A stretch of DNA of 64,000 bases from Ruminococcus sp. GTDB lineage: Bacteria; Bacillota; Clostridia; Oscillospirales; Ruminococcaceae. The DNA is taken from assembly GCA_021770655.1 (NCBI GenBank), contig JAETQO010000007.1, forward strand, positions 19,540 through 83,539. Direction: 5' to 3'. The translations under genes were made by a program, and so were the position numbers. Under the pieces are notes generated by a model that did no database searches, was not told the origin of the DNA, and saw only the letters and a list, made by a program, of their open reading frames with translations. Position 1 is the stretch's first letter. The number at the start of each line of letters is the position of its first letter. Positions 24,131-32,343 of this stretch are shown here, piece by piece.

Positions 24131-24167
24131 ATATCCGACATCACTTTGTGGTGTCGGATATTTTTAT
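24131..24167 (+). terminator. Terminator-like hairpin after tRNA-Leu
   Basis: ATATCCGACATCAC pairs with GTGGTGTCGGATAT, followed by Ts. It ends just before MITE copy A. Confidence 0.75.
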
Positions 24168-24168
24168 A

Positions 24169-24259
24169 GACAACACCGCACAACTATTGTGCGGGTACGG
24201 GAAATTGGCAAGTTAGACGTACACAAAGCCGTTAGGCGGTAGTTGTGCGGTACTGCCTA
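24169..24259 (-). repeat. MITE family 1, copy A (internally deleted)
   Basis: A 91-bp element with terminal inverted repeats near ACACCGCACAACTA and TAGTTGTGCGGTACTGCCTA. Read on the minus strand it matches the left end, the CGCCTAACGGCTTTGTGTAC segment and the right end of copies B/C (43962-45256) but lacks about 90 bp of the middle. It has no coding capacity. Confidence 0.8.
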
Positions 24260-24473
24260 TAGTATCAATGCATCTGAGGTTGTATTCCTTCGGCGCTTAT
24301 CAGTCTGAACTATCTTCTTATCGGTATTGCCTAAAGGGCGGTCAAGACTTAAAATCATTCTGCATTTTTATATATTTATTAAAAAACTACCTCGTATATT
24401 AAGCCCGTCGGAACGAATACTAATGTTGATACCGTGCACATGGGTTTGCACTTATTGACTAAGGAGTATGTTT
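24260..24473. other. Intergenic region, nothing recognised
   Basis: This AT-rich stretch between MITE copy A and the oxidoreductase gene shows no open frame, no clear promoter match and no RNA gene; the ribosome binding site AAGGAG at its end belongs to the next gene. Confidence 0.5.
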
Positions 24474-25784
24474 ATGGAATCGTTATGGAAACAAAGCGTA
24501 GAAATGTCCTCGTTTCCGAGTCTGGAGGGGGACGTTAAAACTGACGCGCTTATTATCGGAGGCGGACTTGCCGGTCTGCTTACGGCTTATATGCTCAAAA
24601 GCAGGGGAGTTGACTGCGCAGTAGCCGAGAGGAACGTTATCTGCGGTGGCAACACCGGGAATACGACTGCGAAGATAACGTTTCAGCACGGTCTTATCTA
24701 CAGAAAGATACTTCGCGCATACGGTCGTGAACGCGCCGCTATGTATATGGAGGCGAACCGACGCGCGCTGGAGAAATATGCGGAGCTTTGTAAAAACATT
24801 GACTGTGATTTTTGCAGAGCGGATAATTACGTTTATACAATGCGTGGTATGAAGCGTCTAGAAAAGGAAATTTCTGCGCTGGATAAGATCGGGTATAAGG
24901 CGGAGCTTTGCATACCGAAGGAACTGCCGTTTATTACGGACGGAGCGGTTAGATTCAAAAATCAGGCTCAGTTCGACCCTTTGAAATTTGCGGCGCATAT
25001 CGCAAAGGGACTTAATATCTATGAGCATACGCCCATAAGAGAAATGCAGGGCTTGACAGCCGTGAGCGACGGCGGAAAGATCAGCGCAAAAGCGGTGATC
25101 TGCGCCACTCATTTTCCCTTTATCAACAAGCACGGAAGTTATTTTCTGAAGCTTTATCAGCACCGCTCCTATGTTATTGCATTGGAAAATGCCCAGCAGA
25201 TGAAGGGAATGTATGTTGACGAGAACAAGACCGGTCTTTCCTTCCGAAACAGCGGTGATCATCTTCTCCTAGGAGGCGGAGGTCATAGGACGGGAAAGAA
25301 AGGCGGCTGTTGGGAGGAACTGCGGGACGCGGCAGAATTTTATTATCCGTCGTCGGAGGAGAAATTTTACTGGTCCGCACAGGACTGCATGAGCCTTGAC
25401 GGCATACCATATATCGGGAGATATTCCCGCCGTACCGACGGGCTTTATGTGGCAACCGGCTTTAACAAATGGGGAATGACAGGCTCGATGACGGCGGCGA
25501 TGCTCCTGAGCGATATGGTATGCGGAGAGAAAAACGACTGTGCCGAGGTTTTCAGTCCCTCCCGTAATATGCTCAAGCCTCAGCTTGCGGTAAACGGATT
25601 TGAGGCGGTAAAAAACCTGTTGACTGTTTCGGAAAAACGCTGTCCGCATATGGGCTGTGCATTGAAGTGGAATCCCGACGAAAGAAGCTGGGACTGCGTT
25701 TGTCACGGTTCACGTTTTACCGAGCAGGGAAGTCTGCTTGACAATCCTGCCAACGGCGATCTGAACGAGGGCGAAAGAGGATAG
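24474..25784 (+). CDS. FAD-dependent oxidoreductase with C-terminal Rieske domain
   Basis: The 436-residue protein begins with a DAO-type FAD-binding fold (ALIIGGGLAGLLTAYMLKSRG at about 25-45; NTGNTTAKIT follows) and ends with a Rieske [2Fe-2S] module, CPHMGC and WDCVCHGS, near 385-418, so both Cys-His pairs are present. Similar fusions occur widely in Clostridia; the substrate is not known. The second ATG (24474) is preferred because AAGGAG at 24461-24466 is only 1 bp from the first ATG (24468). It is a single gene with its own terminator. Confidence 0.88.
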   Translation: MESLWKQSVEMSSFPSLEGDVKTDALIIGGGLAGLLTAYMLKSRGVDCAVAERNVICGGNTGNTTAKITFQHGLIYRKILRAYGRERAAMYMEANRRALEKYAELCKNIDCDFCRADNYVYTMRGMKRLEKEISALDKIGYKAELCIPKELPFITDGAVRFKNQAQFDPLKFAAHIAKGLNIYEHTPIREMQGLTAVSDGGKISAKAVICATHFPFINKHGSYFLKLYQHRSYVIALENAQQMKGMYVDENKTGLSFRNSGDHLLLGGGGHRTGKKGGCWEELRDAAEFYYPSSEEKFYWSAQDCMSLDGIPYIGRYSRRTDGLYVATGFNKWGMTGSMTAAMLLSDMVCGEKNDCAEVFSPSRNMLKPQLAVNGFEAVKNLLTVSEKRCPHMGCALKWNPDERSWDCVCHGSRFTEQGSLLDNPANGDLNEGERG

Positions 25785-25790
25785 AATAAT

Positions 25791-25828
25791 AAAACCTGAG
25801 AGGAGTAATTCTTCTCAGGTCATTTTTG
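25791..25828 (+). terminator. Intrinsic terminator of the oxidoreductase gene
   Basis: AAACCTGAGAGGAG pairs with CTTCTCAGGT across a short loop, followed by CATTTTTG. Confidence 0.85.
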
Positions 25829-25844
25829 TGCGTTTATAAATCAA

Positions 25845-25880
25845 CCTGCGCCAAGGCTTTAAAAACGGCTTCGGCGCAGG
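25845..25880 (-). terminator. Hairpin downstream of spoVT 3' end
   Basis: CCTGCGCC and GGCGCAGG form a stem 11 bp after the SpoVT stop codon (minus strand). The following sequence is only weakly T-rich. Confidence 0.6.
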
Positions 25881-25890
25881 AAATTTAACA

Positions 25891-26343
25891 TTATTCTTCG
25901 ATTTGTTTTCCGAGAAACATTGCCGCAGCTTTTGCAAGCATAGTCTGTTGCTCGGTACAGTGTTCGTCGTCCTTGTTTGCAATGAACGCCACAGCTCCGG
26001 TTATGTCGCCGTTGGAGATGATCGGCGACACTGCAAGAGCATGATTTGCCACGCCCTCAACGGGGAAAAGGGTCGCTCTTTCGGAAGAATCGTACTCGTA
26101 ATTTTTGCGGGATTCAAGCAGTTCCTCCAGAGCGGCGGAAAGTCTGCGCTGTGAGTATTCTTTTTTTGACACGCCTGAGACTGCCACAACGTGATCCTTG
26201 TCAAATACCACCGCCGGCGCTCCGCCAAGCTTTGAGATAACCTCCGCCGCCTGTACTGCGCCTTCGGACATTTCGTTTATCGCCGAGTATTTTTTGAAAA
26301 TGACCTCGCCGTCAGGGTTGGTGTAGATTTCTAACGGGTCGCC
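25891..26343 (-). pseudogene. spoVT: spoVT 3' part (GAF domain), separated by element 1
   Basis: The reading frame from GDPLEIYTNPDG to the stop encodes the last strand of the AbrB fold and the whole GAF-like sensor domain of SpoVT (AINEMSEGAVQAAEVISKLGG, then GDITGAVAFIANKD). Joined at the core to 37921-38021 it gives a continuous frame of 181 codons including stop, close to the length of Bacillus SpoVT. SpoVT is a forespore transcription regulator. It is not a dead gene in sequence: no frameshift or stop is seen in either half. Confidence 0.92.
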
Positions 26344-28095
26344 GTTACAGATAACGTTGACACTAAGAACCTTGCCTTTGCTATTTTTTATAACATTGAC
26401 AAGTTGTCCGGCTGACTTTTTGCTCTCAGTGCCTTTATTAAAATTTTCGGCAGCTTTTTCGCTGACATCTGCCATTGCTGATACGCTCTCAGGTTTGTCA
26501 AGTGTACCGTATGTTAGCAGGCAGTCAATGTCAGCTTTTAGTTGAATATCTATGTGACCTTCATAAACTGTTATTTTGTCGATTATCAGATTTATGTCAT
26601 TTTTATCAAGGGTAGGCTTGTTTAAAATATTGTCGAAAATTTCAAATACGGTTTTTGCGGTTCGGTTTACTCTTACTATGGCATTATTTTTATCCACCGC
26701 CAGTTGCAACTGGTTTTTCAGTCCCTCTATTCGCAAGGTAAGCTCGTCGATCATTTCGGTGTAGGTTTCCTCAATGATCTCTGTACGCTCAGGGTGACGC
26801 ATTACATCTCTTGTCTGCTGACGTGTGAGCATTTTCATTTCAGCTTTTGCGTCCTCGATCTGTCCTTTTATCAGCTCCACGACTGACTTGCTGTTTTTGC
26901 TTTCGTTCTGCTCCTTAGCAATGGAGTTTTGCAGACGTTCGATCATATCCTGCGAATTGTCACGGACTTTTTGAATGTACTCTTTTAGCAGCTTATCAAG
27001 CATATCGACCCTTGTGTGATGTGATGTACAGCCTTTTGTTCCTCGTCTGTGATATGTTCCGCAGGTATAAGCGGCGGCAATATCGTTTCGGCTCATTGAG
27101 AACATTGGTGAGCCGCAGTCGCCGCAGTAGAGAAATCCGGAATAAGCATTTTCGTATTTTCTTACGCCACGATAATGAGATGTGGTACGTTTTTTGAGAT
27201 TCTCTTGTGCTAATGCGAACACCTTATAGTCAACGATCGGCGTGTGGTTGTTTTCGAATACAATGTGGTCAGTTTCGTGTTGCTTGACTTCATCACCGTT
27301 AATCCTTTTGCGGCGATATTTGCCTTGACGGAGCGTGCCAATATAGAAATCGTTTGACAATACTTCGCTGATAGTTACCAAACTCCAAGTTTGTTTTGCC
27401 TCACGCTTGCACTCTTCACCGTTCGCCTCTTTTCGCATCTTCTCACACATACGAGGGGTAGGGATATGTTTTTCAGTAAGGTAATTTGCAATTTTTTTAT
27501 AGCCCCAGCCCTCATTGTACTTTTCAAAAATATCACGCACCACCTGTGCGGCAGGCTCGTCAACATCAAATTTCATTGTTTTGCTGTTGGTCATAACGTA
27601 ACCATAAGGCACGGCACATATCCATTTGCCTTCTTCCTGACGGCGTTTTATTACTGACTTGACTTTTTTTGAGGTGTCGGTAACGGGCATTTCGTTAATG
27701 AGAAATCTAAATTGGATAGCTGTCCAATCGTCATAGGTAGGATAATCAATGTTGTCACCTATTGAGATGATCCTCATACCGGCGTCACGGAGATCTTCAA
27801 GCTCTACAAGACCTTTGCTGTTGCGGCGTGAAAATCTTGAGAAGTCTTTGACGATAAGGATATCATATTCCATTCGCAGCATTTTCTTTCGCAGTTCCTG
27901 ATAGCCCTCACGTTGTTCAAAAGTATATCCCGAACGGTCACGATCTTCATAAAATTCGAGCGTACTGTCGGGAAATTTTCGCTTTACAAAGTCAGTTATG
28001 ATAGCTTTTTGGTTCTCGATAGAGGTGTTGTCCCTGTCCATTTCCTCGTCAACAGAAATTCGGCAGTAGCCTGCTATGCTGTATTTTGTGCTCAT
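25891..28095 (-). CDS. Large serine recombinase fused to the SpoVT GAF half
   Basis: This 734-residue frame is a chimera created by integration. Residues 1-150 are a serine-recombinase catalytic domain (YCRISVDEE, nucleophile Ser14). A Recombinase domain, a zinc ribbon (YCGDCGSPM, CTSH) and a coiled coil follow. From about residue 585, after CNGDPLEIYTNPDGEVIFKK, the rest is the C-terminal GAF half of SpoVT, ending FLGKQIEE. The join is at the 11-bp core 26333-26343. In the excised circle the frame would instead end at 37845, giving 612 residues. ATG at 28095 is chosen from an AAGGGTG site; in-frame upstream codons lack one. The enzyme presumably excises and integrates the 11.6-kb element. 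Confidence 0.88.
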   Translation of the reverse strand: MSTKYSIAGYCRISVDEEMDRDNTSIENQKAIITDFVKRKFPDSTLEFYEDRDRSGYTFEQREGYQELRKKMLRMEYDILIVKDFSRFSRRNSKGLVELEDLRDAGMRIISIGDNIDYPTYDDWTAIQFRFLINEMPVTDTSKKVKSVIKRRQEEGKWICAVPYGYVMTNSKTMKFDVDEPAAQVVRDIFEKYNEGWGYKKIANYLTEKHIPTPRMCEKMRKEANGEECKREAKQTWSLVTISEVLSNDFYIGTLRQGKYRRKRINGDEVKQHETDHIVFENNHTPIVDYKVFALAQENLKKRTTSHYRGVRKYENAYSGFLYCGDCGSPMFSMSRNDIAAAYTCGTYHRRGTKGCTSHHTRVDMLDKLLKEYIQKVRDNSQDMIERLQNSIAKEQNESKNSKSVVELIKGQIEDAKAEMKMLTRQQTRDVMRHPERTEIIEETYTEMIDELTLRIEGLKNQLQLAVDKNNAIVRVNRTAKTVFEIFDNILNKPTLDKNDINLIIDKITVYEGHIDIQLKADIDCLLTYGTLDKPESVSAMADVSEKAAENFNKGTESKKSAGQLVNVIKNSKGKVLSVNVICNGDPLEIYTNPDGEVIFKKYSAINEMSEGAVQAAEVISKLGGAPAVVFDKDHVVAVSGVSKKEYSQRRLSAALEELLESRKNYEYDSSERATLFPVEGVANHALAVSPIISNGDITGAVAFIANKDDEHCTEQQTMLAKAAAMFLGKQIEE
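26333..26343. other. Attachment site core (attL/attR) of element 1, left end
   Basis: AACGGGTCGCC is identical to 37921-37931 and is in direct orientation; the flanking bases differ. On the minus strand it encodes GDP and the first bases of Leu in SpoVT. Confidence 0.9.
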
Positions 28096-28299
28096 AACTT
28101 TCACCCTTTCTTTGATATAGTGGTACAATGTTGTCACTTTTGATTATGGATCTTACCCTTGCGGATACATACAATGTTGTTAGTTTATATGTTTTATTAC
28201 AAATAATATTGTATCACATCTTTGCCCAAAAGGCAATAGGCAAAGGATATAAAAATAATGGTGGAGTGTATGTAAAGTGCACCATAGGTGCACTCGCTG

Positions 28300-28506
28300 T
28301 CAGAGAGTAATATTATGGTGGAGAAGATTTTCAGTACATTCGTACAGATCTTTAGAACCTGAGCGGAACACGGCAACTTTAAATTTTTCACCGCTAAGCT
28401 CCTTTATCTTGCACTCAACCAAGTTCATAACTCTCTCATTTTGTTGTTCTGCATTGCTCAGCCAGATCTGAGCGATGCCTGATTTTTCGTTCTTTATTAT
28501 CTGCAA
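28300..28506 (-). CDS. Small hypothetical protein of element 1
   Basis: A 68-residue frame, starting at TTG 28506 preceded by AAGGAG with an 8-bp gap (GTG at 28515 is the longer option). It is Glu/Lys-rich with a C-terminal segment VAVFRSGSKDLYECTENLL. I do not recognise a family. It lies upstream of the recombinase on the same strand, 204 bp away, so it may be an accessory factor. Confidence rests mainly on its ribosome binding site and composition. Confidence 0.5.
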   Translation of the reverse strand: MQIIKNEKSGIAQIWLSNAEQQNERVMNLVECKIKELSGEKFKVAVFRSGSKDLYECTENLLHHNITL

Positions 28507-28515
28507 AAGCAACAC

Positions 28516-29130
28516 TCCTTATTACGATTTTTGCCTTTTTTGTATAGTGTTAATCAGTTTGCACATTTTGCTTTATCGCCTCGTTTCTATATGGTTTTAT
28601 TGTCCGTGCTTTAAATTGACTGCCCTGTGACTCCTATTGCAAAGTTCGTATTTACGCCCCTTTGAGCGTGATTTCTGTAACTTGCGACCCCTAATTTTCT
28701 TTGAAAGCCGTATCTTGACCCCATAAAAAATATGCACAAAGACTTTTCTAAAAGTGCGTATTTACGGCACTTTTGCGGCGAGCTTTGCTCGTCCGCTGTG
28801 AGTGTTTCGGGGGCTGCGACCCCGAAACTTTAACTTGCAATGAAATATTATGCGTTTCCTTATCTCTTGTAAAAGTCATTTTTGCTCACCATAAGCTAAA
28901 CTTTCTCATCTGTATTGTCACTGCTTTCAACGCATCGCCCACAGCGGCTCACAAATCGCTTGTGTGGGGTTTCCCTTTGGCTTTGCTAAACTTACCCGAC
29001 TGAAAACTAAAGCCCACAGATCGCCACACGTTCGCTGATTTGGCGTTGACGGTAGCTTTGAAATGTTGACAGTAAAACTTGCTTTGATTTCTACCGGCAC
29101 ATCTTGTAAAGCAAGGTTTTGCAGGGCTTT
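28516..29130. other. Non-coding stretch in element 1
   Basis: No convincing gene. It contains a strong GC hairpin at 28803-28828 (GTTTCGGGGGCTGCGACCCC and following), two copies of the string CGTATTTACG (28646-28760) and a weak frame on the minus strand (28949-29134). It might hold replication or transfer sites; nothing recognisable was found. Confidence 0.4.
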
Positions 29131-30165
29131 TCATACTTTCAAGGTCAGTCTGTTGACAGTAACTTCACTGGTGGATCTACTGTCACTGCTGTCACGCTCA
29201 CGGTCGTAATGAAGAATTATCAGCCTGCAGTTGCGTGTCCGCTTGTACTGAAAATCAATGCCGTATTTTCTCAGCGTGTAACCGTTGCGAACCAGATCTC
29301 TTGTAACTCTATTCGGATAGAATGGTTCTTGCGTGACTTCTTTTAGTTCACTTACAAGTTCTGACGCCGTACCTGAAAAATCAATTCTCTTTTTGATGTA
29401 AACATACAATGCCGCAAGAAAAATGTTGTCCTTACTTTTTGGAGCGGACGGCTCATCGGTAACGACCCACTTTTTCAAATCACTATTGAACTGCAAATTA
29501 ATTTCTGCGTTTTCAATGTCACGACCGACACAGAATAGTTTAGCATTGCGACTGCCACGCTTGTTTTCAATAAGCACCAAACTTCCGTCAACACAGCCGC
29601 TGATTCCTGTACTTCCTGAGATCATATTGAACGGGTCGGTATCTTTGCATTTTCTAGTGTGATGTACAACTATTATTGCGATTTCAAGCTTGTCCGCAAG
29701 TGTTTTCAGAACAGAGAGCTCTTTGTAATCTGAACCATAACTTGAATCAGTATCGCTGCGAACCATTTGCAGAGTGTCAATAAACACGATCTTCAGATCG
29801 CAATGTTCGATTTTAAAACTTTCAATTTGCTCTTCAAGTCCGTTGCCGATAGATTCAGACATAACAGAGAAGTACAAATTTTCAGTTGGCACATCAGTTA
29901 TTTCATACAAGCGATTTTGAATACGAACGTAGCTATCTTCCAGACACAAATACAATGCTGTGCCTAGCAATGCTTTCTGCCCTAAAACATTTTCCCCTTT
30001 TGATATTGACAAGCACATATCAAGTGCCAGCCAAGACTTTCCGACCTTTGGTGCTCCTGCTAAGATATACAGACCTTGTGCGATCAAGTCGTCTATAACG
30101 AACTCTATTGGCTTGTACACCGTAGTCATTATTTCTTCGCAGGATCTAGTGATGAGTTTTTTCAC
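29131..30165 (-). CDS. RepA-like AAA ATPase (AAA_25 helicase family)
   Basis: The 344-residue protein has Walker A GAPKVGKS at 37-44, Walker B LKIVFIDTLQM near 130 and a RecA-like fold typical of plasmid RepA helicases (AAA_25), then a C-terminal part with a winged-helix-like segment (TASELVSELKEVTQEPFYPNRVTRDL). It probably unwinds the element's origin, suggesting that the excised circle can replicate. GTG at 30165 follows AGGAGGT 10 bp upstream and is preferred to ATG 30129. Confidence 0.8.
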   Translation of the reverse strand: MKKLITRSCEEIMTTVYKPIEFVIDDLIAQGLYILAGAPKVGKSWLALDMCLSISKGENVLGQKALLGTALYLCLEDSYVRIQNRLYEITDVPTENLYFSVMSESIGNGLEEQIESFKIEHCDLKIVFIDTLQMVRSDTDSSYGSDYKELSVLKTLADKLEIAIIVVHHTRKCKDTDPFNMISGSTGISGCVDGSLVLIENKRGSRNAKLFCVGRDIENAEINLQFNSDLKKWVVTDEPSAPKSKDNIFLAALYVYIKKRIDFSGTASELVSELKEVTQEPFYPNRVTRDLVRNGYTLRKYGIDFQYKRTRNCRLIILHYDRERDSSDSRSTSEVTVNRLTLKV

Positions 30166-30230
30166 GCTATCAGACCTCCTATTCTATTTTCAAGTTGCCG
30201 TTGTTATATATGTAATTTATACAAACAAAA

Positions 30231-30319
30231 AAGCTCGCACATATTTCAGGCTCACGATTTGGCAACAGGATATAGTTATCCCATTGTTTTAAATCGTGCC
30301 TGATGATATGTACGAGCTT
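30231..30319. repeat. Long imperfect inverted repeat upstream of repA-like gene
   Basis: The arm AAGCTCGCACATATTTCAGG (continuing to 30260) pairs with 30291-30319, with a loop of about 30 bp. It lies 65 bp upstream of the helicase start, in its leader or origin region, and could be a replication-control hairpin. Confidence 0.7.
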
Positions 30320-30723
30320 ATAGCTCTAAGTAGTTGATTATGTTTTTATGTATGTGGTAGGCAGATCGTTATATTTTAAAACTTTTCCTTGTGTATTATA
30401 ACATATAACGATGTGCTTGTCAACAACTCGTACTTTTTTTATAATTGTTTTTAACTTACGCTGAAGTAGTGTGTAATAATTGGGTTTATTTACGTTGGGA
30501 TTTACATACGCTGATGAAGGGTGATAAGGCGAGAAACGGTTATATAACATAAATTTAATAATAAAAGTTGAGCAGATCTTTTCTTCGGACAAGGCGAACT
30601 AACGGCATAACCTCGAATATCCCGAATAAGTAAAACAAAAGCCCATAAAGGAAAACTCGCACTTTCCTCTATGGACTTTGTTTTTTTAGTATAACGTAAA
30701 CTGCAAACTCACGATCTCACAAT
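30320..30723. other. Non-coding stretch in element 1
   Basis: AT-rich DNA with two related strings, TTACGCTGAAGTAGTG and TACGCTGATGAAGGGTG (30455-30525), which might be iterons. A 40-bp inverted pair at about 30640-30690 (AAAGCCCATAAAGGAAA/CTTTCCTCTATGGACTTTG) looks like a terminator. The short open frame 30338-30592 has no ribosome binding site and odd composition, so it is not called. Confidence 0.45.
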
Positions 30724-31765
30724 TCAAAAGATAACCACTCCGATATGATAAACAACACAAGCGATAAGTAATGCCGCAAGGGTGTAGAACACACCTATCT
30801 TGGCTGTCCATTTGGCGGAGTGCGTCTCTCTTGCAGTTGCTGCTAAGGCGCTGATACAAGGCATATTGAAACTTATTGCGAAGATGAATGCCAACCCCTC
30901 TGCTTTGGTAAAGTTGGCGGAGAGGATATCCGAGATACTTGCCGCAGCCGTTCCTGATACCTTTGCACCGAAAGTGGAGCTGACCAAACTTCCGCCAGCA
31001 CCATAGAGGGTGTTGAGCACGCCAAGGAGAGATTCCTTTGAAATTGCCGAGGCGCAGAATGCAAGGAATGCCTGCCATTTCATTCCGACAAACTTTGTCA
31101 CAGGCTCTATCAAAACGCCAAGCTTGTAAAGTATGCTGTTTTCTGCATTGCCGCCGAAACCGTAGGTCAGTACGAAGAATACGATAGATACCAGCGAGAT
31201 TATCCTAAGCGCACGGAGAAAAATATCCAAAGTGCGTTGGAACGTCACATACAGCGTGTTTTTTATCGCAGGTTTATGATATGGCGGCAACTCCATTATT
31301 AGCCCAACTCGTTCCTCTTTTGGTGCAAGAGAATTGCCGAACACTTTGTAGACCACCCACATCATCAGGAACATAAATAGGAAGATAGATACCATTACGA
31401 GAAATCCGCCTGTGCTGCCGAATAATGCAATGGCGATAGTTGGCACAACGGAAAGTGTCGCCGCACAAGGAACTGCCCAGCTCATAGCGATCGCAAGCAC
31501 TCGCTGTCCCCAGTTATCAACAACACGAGTACCTGTAGTGCCTGCAATGGTACAGCCAAGACCCATAAAAAATGGCATAATCGTTTTGCCCTGAAGTCCG
31601 ACTTTGGACATTGTATGGTCGAACAGAAATGAGATACGGGCAAGGTAGCCGGTCTCCTCCATAAGATTGAAACCTAGTGTAATACCCAGTACGAATGACG
31701 CCATCATTAGCGCAAAATACAGCACATTGATAAGCACGTCGCAGATGAGAGAAATCAGCAATGGG
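30724..31765 (-). pseudogene. feoB: Truncated feoB (ferrous iron permease, C-terminal part)
   Basis: About 350 residues match the membrane half of FeoB: Gate segments (EETGYLARISFLFDHTMSKV, GLQGKTIMPFFMGLGCT with the conserved GxGC), then nucleoside-recognition and C-terminal membrane helices. The N-terminal G-protein domain and the early membrane part are absent. The frame runs up to 31851, but the first 30 residues are the antisense of a glycoside hydrolase remnant, so the join lies near 31765. Without the GTPase domain it is unlikely to transport iron. Confidence 0.85.
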
Positions 31766-31773
31766 TCTGCTGA

Positions 31774-31921
31774 AAATACGCTTAACTGGTATAAGGATAT
31801 AAGCAGCGCCTTCGAGAAATGTTCTATTGGCAGAGCAGCTTGGTCATACAAGGGTGTTGACTACGGCTTTGTTGACGGACATCTTGACAGCGTTCTCGAT
31901 GAACTGGTAAAGTATCTTTGA
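31774..31921 (+). pseudogene. 3' remnant of a glycoside hydrolase (probably GH5 cellulase type)
   Basis: Read on the plus strand, the last 48 codons before the TGA at 31919 give WYKDISSAFEKCSIGRAAWS followed by YKGVDYGFVDG, which looks like the C-terminus of a GH5-type endoglucanase. The upstream part of the gene is replaced by the antisense of feoB. A terminator follows at 31955. It is a fossil showing that cellulase genes were once next to this cargo. Confidence 0.6.
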
Positions 31922-31954
31922 TAGATAATTTCTTCATATAACTCCATTTTTGGG

Positions 31955-31989
31955 CAAGCTCGGTCACGTTAGCCGAGCTTGTTTTTTTG
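31955..31989 (+). terminator. Intrinsic terminator after the glycoside hydrolase remnant
   Basis: CAAGCTCGG pairs with CCGAGCTTG, followed by GTTTTTTTG. Confidence 0.9.
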
Positions 31990-32343
31990 TACTAAGTTTC
32001 ATAAATTGATATTTGCTCATAAAATTCTATTTACGATAATTATTTGATATAAATAATTGAATATTGATATAATAGTTTTACAACAAAGTGTATAATATAA
32101 ACCTAATCATTCATAGTCACTTTCTTATAATAACTTCCGAATAAACAGACCTGCTTGAAGATCAAGTGGGTCTGTTTTCATATTTTTATACTATTTCATA
32201 AATTTGATATTAAACACTTTTATGATATTTATGTTACAAATTTGATATAAATAAAACGTTTACACGGTTATAATGTATACAGAAACAACAAAATAAATTG
32301 CTTTAAGCAAAAATTTTTATTGAAAAAATCGGAGGAAAAAGTT
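31990..32343. promoter_or_regulatory. Upstream region of the surface protein gene with TGATATAAAT boxes
   Basis: A very AT-rich 350-bp region with a second terminator hairpin at 32144-32178 (AACAGACC/GGGTCTGTT). TGATATAAAT occurs at 32045-32054 and 32243-32252, with relatives at 32064 and 32215. The same box lies at 35560-35569 upstream of the GH16 gene. They are candidate sites for the AraC regulator encoded at 34762; a TATAAT at about 32269 may be the -10. Confidence 0.5.

Noticed and set aside
28773..29134. Short frames on both strands downstream of the RepA-like gene
   Set aside because: No ribosome binding site and no recognisable protein; the region holds hairpins and repeats instead.
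30338..30592. 84-codon open frame on the minus strand in element 1
   Set aside because: No ribosome binding site, unusual residue composition, and it lies over repeat-like AT-rich DNA; treated as non-coding.
31667..31921. 84-codon plus-strand frame treated as one gene
   Set aside because: Its first half is the antisense of feoB; only the last 48 codons look like a real protein (glycoside hydrolase tail).
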